Assembly: GCA_000242935.3 (NCBI GenBank)
Contig: CP007053.1
Location: 5,131,001-5,195,000, forward strand
Direction of reading: 5' to 3'
From: Opitutaceae bacterium TAV5
GTDB taxonomy: Bacteria; Verrucomicrobiota; Verrucomicrobiia; Opitutales; Opitutaceae
Length of the DNA: 64,000 nt
The position numbers and the translations under genes are program-made. Below, one piece after another: positions 1 to 8,684 of this stretch. Each line of letters opens with the position of its first letter. Position 1 is the first letter of the stretch. Under the pieces are notes generated by a model. The model saw only the letters and a program-made list of their open reading frames with translations. It had not been told where the DNA came from and ran no database searches.

Positions 1-33
1 GAAAAATAATTACGCGAAAGTTGCGAGAGATGC

Positions 34-63
34 GAGACACGCGAATGCGTGTCTCTTTTTTTT
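34..63 (+). terminator. Rho-independent terminator
   Basis: A perfect 9-bp stem (34-42 with 47-55, GAGACACGC and its complement) closes a GAAT tetraloop and is followed by eight T residues. It would end transcription of whatever lies upstream of the window. It also argues against the earlier ATG at 21 as start of the next gene. Confidence 0.85.
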
Positions 64-128
64 GGCTAATCTCGGCTCATGAACGAGACCGGCACCGAAG
101 CCAAGAACAACAACGGGAGGCGCGCCCC

Positions 129-833
129 ATGAGCACGCGGCGCGTGACGGACACGATTGCGCTCCACGAGGTCAGCGGCCTCACGATCTGCCGCGGCGGC
201 GATCGCGTGGCCGTGTCGGCCGCGACGCCCGCCGGCCTCGTGCGCCTGATTGTCCCGCTCTCCGTCTGGACGGCCACCGCCCGCACTGACTGCGACAGCA
301 ACGGCAACCCCTGGCCTGCCCCCGCCGATCCCGCGATGGCCGAGGCGCGGCTCGCCGCCCTCGTGGCCGACGCCGGACCCGCCCCGGCGCCGAAGCCCCG
401 GATTGCCTGGCCGCGCCGCAACCGCGAGGCCGATCTGGTCAAGGTCCGTGCCATCGCGGCAGAGATCGAGAATGGCTCCACCGCGCCGGTCTCCGTGCTT
501 TGCGGCCGTCACGGTATCACGCCCGTCATCTATTACCGGCTCTTTCACCAGGTCTCCGGCGGCGCGCCCAGCCTCCGTGAGCGGGCGAGCGCCGCCATCG
601 AGCAGTCTTACCAGGCGATCGTCGCCGAGATCGCCGCCGGCTCGCAGGAGAGCCCCGACGTGCTGTGCGTCCGGCACGGCATATCCCGCGATTGCTTCTA
701 CCGCCGCGCCCAGCGCGACGGCATCGACACGCGCACCCTGCGCAGCAAACCGGCAGCCATCCCCGGCGGCTTCGCCACCGGAGGTCTCATCCCCACCCCC
801 ACCATTCACCCCGCGCTTCTCCCCAAGCCCTGA
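129..833 (+). CDS. Prophage protein with two helix-turn-helix-like repeats
   Basis: A 234-residue protein. The ATG at 129 has GGGAGG eight bases upstream; an ATG at 21 in the same frame would run through the terminator. Two copies of a roughly 35-residue motif can be seen, at about residues 108-142 and 162-196. Each has AEI, GS, then VLC-RHGI and a Tyr/Arg-rich end, like small DNA-binding helix-turn-helix units. It sits at the head of the late region, where Mu-like phages carry a late-gene activator, so a regulatory role is possible. I do not recognise a named family. The function is inferred from the repeat shape and position only. Confidence 0.7.
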   Translation: MSTRRVTDTIALHEVSGLTICRGGDRVAVSAATPAGLVRLIVPLSVWTATARTDCDSNGNPWPAPADPAMAEARLAALVADAGPAPAPKPRIAWPRRNREADLVKVRAIAAEIENGSTAPVSVLCGRHGITPVIYYRLFHQVSGGAPSLRERASAAIEQSYQAIVAEIAAGSQESPDVLCVRHGISRDCFYRRAQRDGIDTRTLRSKPAAIPGGFATGGLIPTPTIHPALLPKP

Positions 834-876
834 TCATCGTCCGTATCCACGTTGTCTGTATCCACACCGCCCGCAC

Positions 877-1683
877 ATGAACAAAGACCTCATCCTTAAC
901 TTGCTCCGGCAAGTCCTCACCTACGGCGGCACCGCCCTCACCAGCGCGGGTGTCGCCTCGTCGGAGGAGATTGCCACCGGGGCCGGCGCGCTCGTCACGC
1001 TCCTCGGCGTCGCCTGGACGATCGTCGCCCGCCAGCGCGCCAAGTCCGCGGCAGCCGTGCAGGCCGCCAGCCAGGCCGATCCCGAACACCACACGATCGG
1101 GATGCCGCCCGCCACGGAGCGCGACAGCGCGGAGATGGCATCGCCGGAGGCGATGGCCCGCAGGGCCGACCGCGGCGGGCGCCCTCTGGGCGGCCAAGGG
1201 AGCAATCTCATCCTCCTCGCTTTTGTCCTGCCGGCTCTGCTGACGGGCCTGCTCTCCGGATGTCGCACCGTTATCGCAACGGACGGCGCCGGCAACGTGA
1301 CCTCGGAGACGCAGGCCGACTGGGACACGATCAACCACGCCACCCGGCTTGCCGCCAAGTACGCAATAAAAACCGTGCTCGATCGCTCCCCCGACTACGC
1401 GGAGAACGTGACGGCCGTCACCGACAGCATGTCGGCGCTCTTCTCCGGCCTGCCCACCGAGGAATCCCTCGCCGGCACGCTCGCCATCATCGCCCCCGAT
1501 CTGGATGACGGCGATGCCGCGCTCCTGGTCTCCGTCATCCTCGACGCCTGGGAGCTTTACACGACGAAGACGGGCAACCCCGTCCTCATCCCGCTCGATG
1601 AAAACGTCCGCGCCCTCGTGGAGGCTCTCACCACGGGCATCGCCGACGGCATCGCCCTGCACCACGCCACCCTCCGCCCATGA
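877..1683 (+). CDS. Holin-like N-terminus joined to a lipoprotein-like domain (prophage)
   Basis: A 268-residue protein. Residues 1-55 look like a small phage holin: an amphipathic start, then one membrane helix (about 33-50) and a basic end. A polar linker follows. A second hydrophobic stretch ends in LLTGLLSGC with Cys129, which fits a lipobox. The remaining 139 residues are soluble and acidic-helical. Taken literally this is a holin fused to an outer-membrane-type lipoprotein. Alternatively the second half starts separately at an internal ATG near residue 76 or 87. It overlaps the next gene by ATGA and belongs to a membrane/lysis cassette ahead of the terminase. Confidence 0.65.
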   Translation: MNKDLILNLLRQVLTYGGTALTSAGVASSEEIATGAGALVTLLGVAWTIVARQRAKSAAAVQAASQADPEHHTIGMPPATERDSAEMASPEAMARRADRGGRPLGGQGSNLILLAFVLPALLTGLLSGCRTVIATDGAGNVTSETQADWDTINHATRLAAKYAIKTVLDRSPDYAENVTAVTDSMSALFSGLPTEESLAGTLAIIAPDLDDGDAALLVSVILDAWELYTTKTGNPVLIPLDENVRALVEALTTGIADGIALHHATLRP

Positions 1684-1883
1684 GCGCCACCACCGCCATC
1701 AGCAACGTCGCCGCGGCAGTCAAAAGCGCCTTCGACTGGCTGCTCGAAAAACTCCGCCTGAAAAACTCGGCGAAGATGCAGGCCAACGCGGAGGCCCGCA
1801 CCGATCAGGAAATCAAGGACAACGCCGGCAAGATCGTTGCCAGCGGCGACCTCGAAAAAATCCAGAAAGCCAACAGCGAATGA
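1680..1883 (+). CDS. Small hypothetical prophage protein
   Basis: A 67-residue, charged, mostly helical protein without a signal peptide. It overlaps its upstream and downstream neighbours by ATGA, which suggests translational coupling inside the membrane cassette. The N-terminal half is amphipathic (FDWLLEKLRLKNS) and the C-terminal half is rich in Lys, Glu and Asp. I recognise no family. Confidence 0.6.
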   Translation: MSATTAISNVAAAVKSAFDWLLEKLRLKNSAKMQANAEARTDQEIKDNAGKIVASGDLEKIQKANSE

Positions 1884-2236
1884 AACGCCTCATCCCCCTC
1901 CTCGCTGCCATCGTGCTTGTGCTCGGCCAGCCAGCCTGCACCAGCACGATCACGCCCACGCCGGTCACTCCCGCCCGCGCCTCCTATGATGGCGACAACC
2001 AAAACAGCGGAGTGCTCGCCATCGACCCCGCCGGTTTCGTCGTCACGCCCCGTTGGCGCGAACGCTACAACCTCGCCATCGCCCGCTACGGCGCCGACTG
2101 GCGGCCGACCCTCGCTCCGGATCACGGCGTCATCGCCCGCACCGACGGCACCTTCCTTGCCTCCCGCGAGGCGATGGAAAAGGCGATCGTCATGTTCTCC
2201 TGGCTGCGCATGGGCCGTCCGGCCTCCTCACCATGA
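1880..2236 (+). CDS. Small prophage lipoprotein
   Basis: A 118-residue protein with a classic lipoprotein signal: basic start, hydrophobic core, then LGQPAC with Cys20 as the likely acylated residue. The mature part is polar and contains PRWRERYNLAIARYGADWRP. It overlaps the preceding stop by ATGA. A small phage lipoprotein beside small membrane proteins could act as an outer-membrane spanin subunit during lysis, but no partner is clear. The function is an inference from context. Confidence 0.6.
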   Translation: MKRLIPLLAAIVLVLGQPACTSTITPTPVTPARASYDGDNQNSGVLAIDPAGFVVTPRWRERYNLAIARYGADWRPTLAPDHGVIARTDGTFLASREAMEKAIVMFSWLRMGRPASSP

Positions 2237-2439
2237 TCGCCGCTGTCTCCCCCCTGTATCCGTGGATCGTTACACTCCTCGCCGTCATGGTCGTGGGCTG
2301 GGCGCTCCTCCGGCCGGTCGGAAGCTCCGGGGAGGAGCGCCTCGCCGCATCAGTCACCTTCCGGGTGGTCCTTGTCGCCGCCACCCTTGCCGCCGCCGGC
2401 ACCTGGCTGGGCTGGCTCATCTACGCCCTCCTCTCGTGA
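2233..2439 (+). CDS. Small two-helix membrane protein (prophage)
   Basis: A 68-residue protein with two predicted membrane helices (about 10-26 and 44-66) separated by a short polar loop. It overlaps the lipoprotein gene by ATGA. Size and topology fit a class II holin or another lysis-cassette membrane protein. The sequence alone does not decide this. Confidence 0.6.
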   Translation: MIAAVSPLYPWIVTLLAVMVVGWALLRPVGSSGEERLAASVTFRVVLVAATLAAAGTWLGWLIYALLS

Positions 2440-2644
2440 CCGCACTTCGCACACACACTTTTCCGCGCCCGCTCCGATCAGCGACCAGGGGTATTCATCG
2501 GGGTGAAAACAGGGGCGGGCGCGGATCATCCCTCCCGGCCGTTGCCGGGCTTCTGCATCGATAAACGCCACGACAAACCTCCCCGGCCGGGTCCGTCCTC
2601 TCCTCCGGCCGGGGAGCAAATTTCCGCACCGCTCGTCATCACAC
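2440..2644. other. Non-coding spacer with two hairpins
   Basis: No convincing gene is seen. A 6-bp hairpin with a tetraloop lies at 2534-2549. A perfect 12-bp inverted repeat (CTCCCCGGCCGG at 2579-2590 and its complement at 2605-2616) follows. Only a short AAATTT follows the second hairpin, so it is at best a weak terminator between the membrane cassette and the head genes. Confidence 0.6.
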
Positions 2645-3034
2645 ATGCCCACCAACCTCCCGACTCCTCCCGCCAACTTCCTCTCAGACTGGTTCTGGGC
2701 TGCGATTGTATTCGCTCTCGCCGGGCTGTGGATCTGGAGCCATTTCCGCAAGCCGCCCAGGACGGAGCTGGAGCAGCCGGTGGAAGTCTCCCTGTCCAGT
2801 ACGCCCGCGAGCAAGAACGCCATCCGGGCGCTCTTCGCCAAACAGGACGAAATGCGCCGGGAGTTCGAGCAGAAGCTGCTCGTGCAGCGATCGGAAATCA
2901 TGGCGGCCATCGACAAGAACCGCGCCGAGCAACGGGAGGACATGCGGCAAATCTTCGACCTGTTGCGCGCCCTCAGCGCCGAAAGCAAGGCCACCGCCGC
3001 CCTGGTCGATCAGATCAACCGCCGGATCACCTGA
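2645..3034 (+). CDS. DUF2730-like prophage protein (membrane anchor plus coiled coil)
   Basis: A 129-residue protein with one N-terminal membrane helix (about 14-32, rich in Trp) and then a long charged region that reads as a coiled coil (about 58-125). This architecture, and its position just before a gp26-like and a small terminase gene, match the DUF2730 proteins of Mu-like phages. Their role is not well established. The assignment rests on architecture and gene order, not on a sequence search. Confidence 0.65.
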   Translation: MPTNLPTPPANFLSDWFWAAIVFALAGLWIWSHFRKPPRTELEQPVEVSLSSTPASKNAIRALFAKQDEMRREFEQKLLVQRSEIMAAIDKNRAEQREDMRQIFDLLRALSAESKATAALVDQINRRIT

Positions 3035-3073
3035 CCCCTTTTTCCTCCACCGTAACCACAATCCGAATACACC

Positions 3074-3328
3074 ATGAACGGCACACAACGCGAACTCCGC
3101 TGGGAAATCCTCCGCCTCCTCTGCGCCCAGCATCCCGGCACCCTGACCGAGACGCAGCTCTATGACGCCCTCCGGGCGAACGACGAAAGCCTCACGAAGG
3201 CCGAGACCATCGTCGCGCTCACCGCCCTCGTCAACCACGGGCAGGCGCAGCGCATCCCCGGCGATCTCTACAAGCCCGAACGCTACCGCGTCACCAGCGA
3301 CGGCAAGGCCACCTTCGAGTCTGCCTGA
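3074..3328 (+). CDS. Mu gp26-like winged-helix protein
   Basis: An 84-residue protein that reads as one winged-helix domain: ILRLLCAQHPG, a helix pair around ETQLYDALRA, a recognition-like helix at ETIVALTALVNHG and a short wing. Proteins of this size and type sit between DUF2730 and DUF3486 genes in Mu-like phages (gp26, VpaChn25_0724 family). It may bind DNA during packaging or regulation. The family call comes from position plus fold impression. Confidence 0.65.
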   Translation: MNGTQRELRWEILRLLCAQHPGTLTETQLYDALRANDESLTKAETIVALTALVNHGQAQRIPGDLYKPERYRVTSDGKATFESA

Positions 3329-3340
3329 CACCCTCCCCTC

Positions 3341-4003
3341 GTGGCCATCCACCAATCAAAAATCTACCGCGCCCTCGGCGGCGACCTGAAGCTCCTGGAA
3401 AAATTCTGCGAGCGGATGGACGCCGGCGACTCCGGCCGGGCTCTGGCGAACTGGATCGAGGAGTACGCTCACGACGCCCGCTCGCTCCCGGTCTCCGACC
3501 AGAACATCACGGATTTTCGCCAGGGCTACTTTGTCCGCTGGCAGGCGCGGCGGTCCACGGCCGCCGCGATCCGCGAGCGTGCCGCGGCGGCCCGGCAACT
3601 CGCCCGCGAGGCCGCAGCCGGCGGCGCGTCGATCACCGAGGCCGCGCAGTTGCAGGCGGCCGACATGCTCACCGAAGTCCTGGAGACCTTCGATGTCGGC
3701 ATGCTCAAGGCCGCGCTGATCGAGAAGCCCGGCCAGTTTTTGCAGGTCGTCAAGACCCTCGCCGGCCTCGCCCGCAGCGAGAACGAACGCAAGGCCCTCG
3801 CCCAGCAGGCGGAGAAACTCGCCGCCGATCTCAAGCTCCGCGACGAGCAGATCGCCGATCTCCAGGAGAAACGTACCGCCGCGAAGAACAAAATCCGGGA
3901 GCAAATCGCCGCCCTGCAAAAAGCCCTCAACGCCAAAACCGGCAACGCCGAGAGCCGCCAGCGCATGATGGAGTCCATCGTCGCAACGATCGACTCCATG
4001 TGA
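3341..4003 (+). CDS. Small terminase subunit, DUF3486/Mu gp27-like
   Basis: A 220-residue protein, probably starting at GTG (3341), 12 bases after the upstream stop. The N-terminal part is helical with an HTH-like segment; from about residue 70 to 215 it is a long coiled coil rich in Ala, Glu, Lys and Arg. The position directly before the large terminase and the overall make-up fit the DNA-recognition subunit of the packaging terminase. It would bind the packaging start and recruit the large subunit. Confidence 0.75.
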   Translation: MAIHQSKIYRALGGDLKLLEKFCERMDAGDSGRALANWIEEYAHDARSLPVSDQNITDFRQGYFVRWQARRSTAAAIRERAAAARQLAREAAAGGASITEAAQLQAADMLTEVLETFDVGMLKAALIEKPGQFLQVVKTLAGLARSENERKALAQQAEKLAADLKLRDEQIADLQEKRTAAKNKIREQIAALQKALNAKTGNAESRQRMMESIVATIDSM

Positions 4004-4010
4004 CCCCCCG

Positions 4011-5567
4011 ATGATCGTCCCCCCGGCAAAACCACTCTTCCGCCTGCGCGACTACTCACGCGAGATCATCCGGGAGACGCTCCTGCGCATGTTTCTCATG
4101 CTCTGGCGCCGGCAGAGCGGCAAGACCACCACGCTCGCCCTCCGCGCCCTGCGCGAAATGGCCGCCCACGCCGGCCGCCTCATCACCTTCGCCAGCGCGT
4201 CTCTCCTGGTCGGCCGCGAAGTCATCGAGAAAGAAGCCCACCTCTTCCGCGAGATTCTCCGGCACGTCCAGGCGCAGCAGAAAAACCCCATCGTTGCCGA
4301 GGACGCCCACGGCCGCGACGTGCTCGCCGACGGCACCGACGACGACTTTGTCGATGCCTTCGAGTCGCGCCGCATGGTCGTCAAGCTCTGGCACGACAAC
4401 ACGGTGTATTCGCGCACGCAGGTCATCGCGCCCAACCCCGCCACCGCCCGCGGTTTTACCGGCTCGGTCATGATCGACGAGTGCGGCCTCATCGCCGACT
4501 TCCGCGGCGTCTGGGATGCCATGATCTACATCATGTCGTCCGACCCCTCGTTTACGTGCCTTCTGGCGACGACCCCGCCGATCGACGACAACCATTTCTC
4601 TCACGAACTCCTCTTGCCCCCGCCGGGCATGACCTTCGATGTCAACCCCGCCGGGCATTGGTATGAGTCGACGGCCGGCCTTACGATCCACCGCGTCGAC
4701 GTTCACGACGGCATCGCGGCCGGCGCGAAGCTCTACCACCCCAAGACCGGCGCCGTCCTGTCTGCCGAGGAGGACCGCCGCCTCTCGCTCGACCGCGAGT
4801 CCTGGGACCGCAACATGGGCCTCACCTTCTCGGCCAGCGGCACGGCCGCTTGCTCACGTCTTGCGTTGGAGCGCGCCCAGTCGCACGCACTGTCGCCCTC
4901 CTGCATCGCCGTGGACGACGGCGAAGAGCCGCCCGCCGACTGGCTGGAAAATCTCCGCCCTGGTCTGCCCACCGCGCTCGGCCTCGACCTCGGCACGACC
5001 GAAGGCGAGAAGAGCAATCCAAGCTCCCTCACCGTCGCCCAGCACGATGCCGGCGCGATCCCCTGCCGCCTCGTCTGGCGTTGGAAAACCAAAGACCCGG
5101 CCATCGCCAACGCCCGCATCGAGCAAGTCGTCAAGGCCGTCAGCGCCCGCCTCGGCCGCGCCCCCCGCTGCCTCTGTATCGACGCCACGAGTGAACGCTA
5201 TTGGGCGCTCATGCTTCAAGCCGCCCTGCGCCATCTCATCCAGGTCGAACTCGTCATCGGCAGCGAAACCCTCGTCCACCAGGGCCAGACGTTTACGATG
5301 AAGCAGTATACGAGCGACGGATACGTCAACGACCTGGACGACGGCCGCATCGCGCTCGCCGCCTGCCGCTGGCTCTTCGACGATCACCGCCTGGTCAGGA
5401 AAACGAAGGGCCGCTACGAGGCATCCGTCGCCTCCGATGGCTGCCACGCCGACAGCTTCGATTCCAACCGCCTCGCCCGCCACGGCCTCACCGGCGCCAT
5501 CGCCGCGCCCGCCGTCGCGCAAGCCGTGTCCGTGCGCGTCGGATACGAGGGAGGATACCCGCTATGA
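4011..5567 (+). CDS. Terminase large subunit, Mu gp28-like
   Basis: A 518-residue packaging ATPase and nuclease. A Walker A-type loop is seen at residues 33-40 (RRQSGKTT) and a Walker B-type strand with the catalytic acid at about 152-158 (VMIDECG). An RNase H-like nuclease strand begins near residue 322 (LGLDLGTT). Length and domain order match large terminases of Mu-like phages. It overlaps the portal gene by ATGA at 5564-5567. Together with the small subunit and portal it pumps phage DNA into the head. Confidence 0.92.
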   Translation: MIVPPAKPLFRLRDYSREIIRETLLRMFLMLWRRQSGKTTTLALRALREMAAHAGRLITFASASLLVGREVIEKEAHLFREILRHVQAQQKNPIVAEDAHGRDVLADGTDDDFVDAFESRRMVVKLWHDNTVYSRTQVIAPNPATARGFTGSVMIDECGLIADFRGVWDAMIYIMSSDPSFTCLLATTPPIDDNHFSHELLLPPPGMTFDVNPAGHWYESTAGLTIHRVDVHDGIAAGAKLYHPKTGAVLSAEEDRRLSLDRESWDRNMGLTFSASGTAACSRLALERAQSHALSPSCIAVDDGEEPPADWLENLRPGLPTALGLDLGTTEGEKSNPSSLTVAQHDAGAIPCRLVWRWKTKDPAIANARIEQVVKAVSARLGRAPRCLCIDATSERYWALMLQAALRHLIQVELVIGSETLVHQGQTFTMKQYTSDGYVNDLDDGRIALAACRWLFDDHRLVRKTKGRYEASVASDGCHADSFDSNRLARHGLTGAIAAPAVAQAVSVRVGYEGGYPL

Positions 5568-7081
5568 ATACCAGCCATTCCATTTCCGCCGATCTCTTCG
5601 AGTCCTACCGCCGCTACCGCCTCCAGCCGGTCCGGCAGCTCAACCCCCTCACGCTGGCCCACATCCTCGACGAGTTTTTTTGGGGCCAGCCCCGCGAGGC
5701 CGCCCTGCTCTGGGACAAGATCGAGCGCCGCGACGACCGCGTGCGCACCGCCGTCGCCAAGCGCAAGCGCGCCGTCTCCGCCCTCAACTGGGAGATCATC
5801 ACCGACGACGACAGCCCCGAAGCCACCACCCAGCGCGCCGATCTCGAATACTTCTGGGGCAACCTGCGCGCCACCGACATGCGCTGCCGTGACATGACCG
5901 GCGGCGTGGACACCTACATCCGCCAGGTCATGGGGGCGATCGGGTTCCAGTACGCCACCCACGAGATCCTCTGGCGGGTGTCTCCGGGCGGCCGCTACAC
6001 GGCGGAACTCGTCGCCGTGCCCTTGTGGTATTTCGAGACGGAGAGCGGCCGCCTGCGCCTGCTCCGCGAGCCCGGCGCCAGGGAGGGCGAGGATCTCGAT
6101 CCCCGCGGCTGGCATGTGTGCGCCAGCGAGGAGAGCCCCCTGCACGAGGCCACGGCCATCGCCTACACCTTCAAGGTCACCCCCCTCGCCGACTGGGCGC
6201 TCAAGTGCGAGAAATTCGGCATCCCCTGGACCGTCGGCAAAACCAATGCGCAGCCCAACTCCCCCGACTGGCACGCCTTTGCCCGCGCCGTCGGCGGCCT
6301 CGGCAACAACTGCGCCATCGTCACCAACAACGAGAGCAGCGTCGAGATAAACGCCTCCGCGGCCGGCGGCGAAGGCCCGCACCCCGCGCTGGTGGACCGC
6401 ATGGATCGCGCCATCGTCTCCCTCTGGCTCGGCGGCGACCTCGCCACCATGTCGCAGGAGGGCGGCGCCAACGGCTCCAATCCGCAAAAGGCCGGCGGCG
6501 ACGCCCTGCTCGGCGGCGACATCAAGTTTGTCACCGCGCAGGCCGAGGCACTCTCGAAAAAAGCCCTGGAACTCATCCACGGCGCCGGCGTCACTCCCAA
6601 AGCGCACTTCCGGCTGATCGCCGAGGCCGACACCGACACCACCCGCGAACTCAGCGTCATCACCACGGGCGTCAACCACGGCGTGGGCGTGTCCGTGGCG
6701 CACTTCCGGGAAAAATTCGGCCTGCCGGCGCCGGCCTCCGGCGAGGAACTCCTCAGACCCGCGACTCCTGGCGCGCCGGCGGCCGCTCCCGCTCCGTCCG
6801 CCGCCTGGAACTCCGCGGAGCGTGCGGACCTCGCCGCCCTGGCCCGCGCCAACGCGCAGGATCTCGCCCCGCTCGCCGCCCGCATCGCCGCGCTCGATGC
6901 TGCAAAAACCCCGGAGGCCCTCGCCGACGAACTCGCCGGCCTCCTCCGCGACTTCCCCGCGCTCGCCTCGCAGACCCTGCGCAGCGATGCCGCGGCCAAC
7001 ACCCTCGCCGACGCCGCCGAGGCCGCCGCCCGCGCCGGCCTGAAAGCGGCCGGAAAAACCCCCGAAACCCGCGCCCGATGA
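5564..7081 (+). CDS. Portal protein, DUF935/Mu gp29-like
   Basis: A 505-residue protein starting at the ATG that overlaps the terminase stop. Early segments such as RDDRVRTAVAKRKRAVSALNW and the following mixed region are typical of the DUF935 portal family. The last 120 residues are Ala-rich and helical. A dodecameric portal forms the DNA channel at one head vertex and carries the terminase. The gene order terminase-portal-minor head protein is that of Mu. Confidence 0.9.
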   Translation: MNTSHSISADLFESYRRYRLQPVRQLNPLTLAHILDEFFWGQPREAALLWDKIERRDDRVRTAVAKRKRAVSALNWEIITDDDSPEATTQRADLEYFWGNLRATDMRCRDMTGGVDTYIRQVMGAIGFQYATHEILWRVSPGGRYTAELVAVPLWYFETESGRLRLLREPGAREGEDLDPRGWHVCASEESPLHEATAIAYTFKVTPLADWALKCEKFGIPWTVGKTNAQPNSPDWHAFARAVGGLGNNCAIVTNNESSVEINASAAGGEGPHPALVDRMDRAIVSLWLGGDLATMSQEGGANGSNPQKAGGDALLGGDIKFVTAQAEALSKKALELIHGAGVTPKAHFRLIAEADTDTTRELSVITTGVNHGVGVSVAHFREKFGLPAPASGEELLRPATPGAPAAAPAPSAAWNSAERADLAALARANAQDLAPLAARIAALDAAKTPEALADELAGLLRDFPALASQTLRSDAAANTLADAAEAAARAGLKAAGKTPETRAR

Positions 7082-7207
7082 AAACCGCCCGTAAAAGGCC
7101 GGTTTCCCCGGCCCCCCTCGACGCCCGTCTTTCGTGCCCGACCCCGGAAATCGGGGCCGCAAGGCGCACGCAAGGCGCTTCCCGGCGACCGACCGAGAGG
7201 AGGCATT

Positions 7208-8035
7208 ATGCCTGATCCCTCCGCCTCCGCCGTTGCCGGCCCCAACGCCGCGGCCGTCGCCCGCCTCTCAGGCAAGGCGATCGCGCCCACCGATCTCGAC
7301 AGCGCCGAGATCGCCGGTCTCCCGCTGGCGATCCGCGACCGCTCCTTTTTTTCCGCCAAGGTTTTCCAGGCGAAAACCCTCGGCTCGATGAAATCGAAGC
7401 TGATCGACCTCCTCGAAATGGACCCGGAAAAAATCTGGCTCGGCCGCGCCGGCTTCATCGCCGACATGCGCATCGAGCTTGGCGCCGATCCCGGCGACTC
7501 CGGCCGGCTCACCGACACCACCAGCCTCAACCGCCTCGGTCTCATCCACGACATGCAGGTCGAGGACGCTTTCTCCCAGGCGCGCTGGTCGGCCGGCCAG
7601 GACCCCGCCATCCTCGACCGGTTCCCGTGCCAGGAACTCATCCGTGGTCGCGACGCGGAAAACCCCCGCGACTGGAAAGCCCGGTTTGTCGCGGCCGGCG
7701 GCAAACTCTCCCGCTCCGGCCGCATGATCGCCCGCAAGGACGATCGCGTCTGGACCAGGATTTCCCGGTTCGGGAATCCCTGGACGCCCTTCGATTATGG
7801 CTCGGGCATGGAGCTGATCGACATCGACCGCGACGAGGCCGTCGCCGAAGGCGTCATCGCTCCGGACGTCACCGTAAAACCGCAAACCGCCGCCCGCGCC
7901 CGCGAGGTGGAAATGTCCCTGCGCAACATTTCCGACACCGAGCGCGACCTGCTGAAAGACATGTTTCCCGCCGCCGTTTTCGAGGGCGGCAAGGTCACGT
8001 ACACGCCGCCCGGCACAACCCCGCATACGTCATGA
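7208..8035 (+). CDS. Minor head/head morphogenesis protein, Mu gpF-like position
   Basis: A 275-residue protein with a strong ribosome binding site (AGAGGAGG) ahead of the ATG. It lies between the portal and a gpG-like gene, where Mu encodes the minor head protein gpF. Conserved-looking parts include FQAKTLGSMKSKLIDLLE near residue 55 and RFGNPWTPFDYGSGM near residue 180. It is shorter than typical gpF proteins. The 126-base gap before it holds two small hairpins and no gene. Confidence 0.7.
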   Translation: MPDPSASAVAGPNAAAVARLSGKAIAPTDLDSAEIAGLPLAIRDRSFFSAKVFQAKTLGSMKSKLIDLLEMDPEKIWLGRAGFIADMRIELGADPGDSGRLTDTTSLNRLGLIHDMQVEDAFSQARWSAGQDPAILDRFPCQELIRGRDAENPRDWKARFVAAGGKLSRSGRMIARKDDRVWTRISRFGNPWTPFDYGSGMELIDIDRDEAVAEGVIAPDVTVKPQTAARAREVEMSLRNISDTERDLLKDMFPAAVFEGGKVTYTPPGTTPHTS

Positions 8036-8673
8036 TCCTCGCCACCGTCAACGTCGCCGACACCGCCTCCCCCCGCCTCCGCCAGGTTGCGCGGAAGCTC
8101 TCCGACCGCCGGCCCCTCATGGCCCAGCTCGGCAAGCAACTGGAGAAGGACACCCGCCTCCACTTTCTGGAGCGCGAGCGGACCACGCCCAACAAAAAGG
8201 GCTGGCCCCGGCAGCACCTCTGGCGGCAGATCGCCACGGCCACCGCCCTCGCCGCCGTCACCAACGACAGCGCCACCGTCACCATCTCGCATCCGGCGAT
8301 CCGCGCCATCGCCGAGGGCGGCACGTTCACGCATCCGACCAAAAAATACGCCATCCCCCAGCGTCCCGAAGCCGCCGGCATCAATCCCCGCTCCGGCGCG
8401 ATCCCCGGTCTCTTCGTGCTCGTCGCCAAACGCGGCGTCTATCTCGCCAAATGGGGAAACACCGCCTTCAAGGGCGCGGCTGCTCGCACCGGCCGCCGCA
8501 TGGCCACCTCCACGCCGGCCGCGGAAAACGCCAGGCGCCTCACGATCTACTACAAGCTCGTCAAAACCATCACCCGCCGGGCGGACCCCGACGCCCTCCC
8601 CTCCAACGCGAAACTCCAGGAATCCGCCGGCCGCACCGTCACGGCGTATTTCGCCCGCATCGCCGCCGCCTGA
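8032..8673 (+). CDS. Virion morphogenesis protein, Mu gpG-like
   Basis: A 213-residue protein whose ATG overlaps the previous stop (ATGA, 8032-8035). Features of the gpG/tail-completion family can be recognised: an N-terminal helix pair (RQVARKLSDRRPLMAQLGKQ), then basic stretches and a segment with HPTKKYAIPQRP. It is placed between the minor head gene and the protease, as in Mu. It probably acts late in head assembly or head-tail joining. Confidence 0.75.
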   Translation: MILATVNVADTASPRLRQVARKLSDRRPLMAQLGKQLEKDTRLHFLERERTTPNKKGWPRQHLWRQIATATALAAVTNDSATVTISHPAIRAIAEGGTFTHPTKKYAIPQRPEAAGINPRSGAIPGLFVLVAKRGVYLAKWGNTAFKGAAARTGRRMATSTPAAENARRLTIYYKLVKTITRRADPDALPSNAKLQESAGRTVTAYFARIAAA

Positions 8674-8684
8674 TCCCGCCGCTC

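Noticed and set aside
21-128. Earlier ATG at 21 for the first gene
   Set aside because: It would translate through a perfect terminator hairpin; ATG 129 has a good ribosome binding site.
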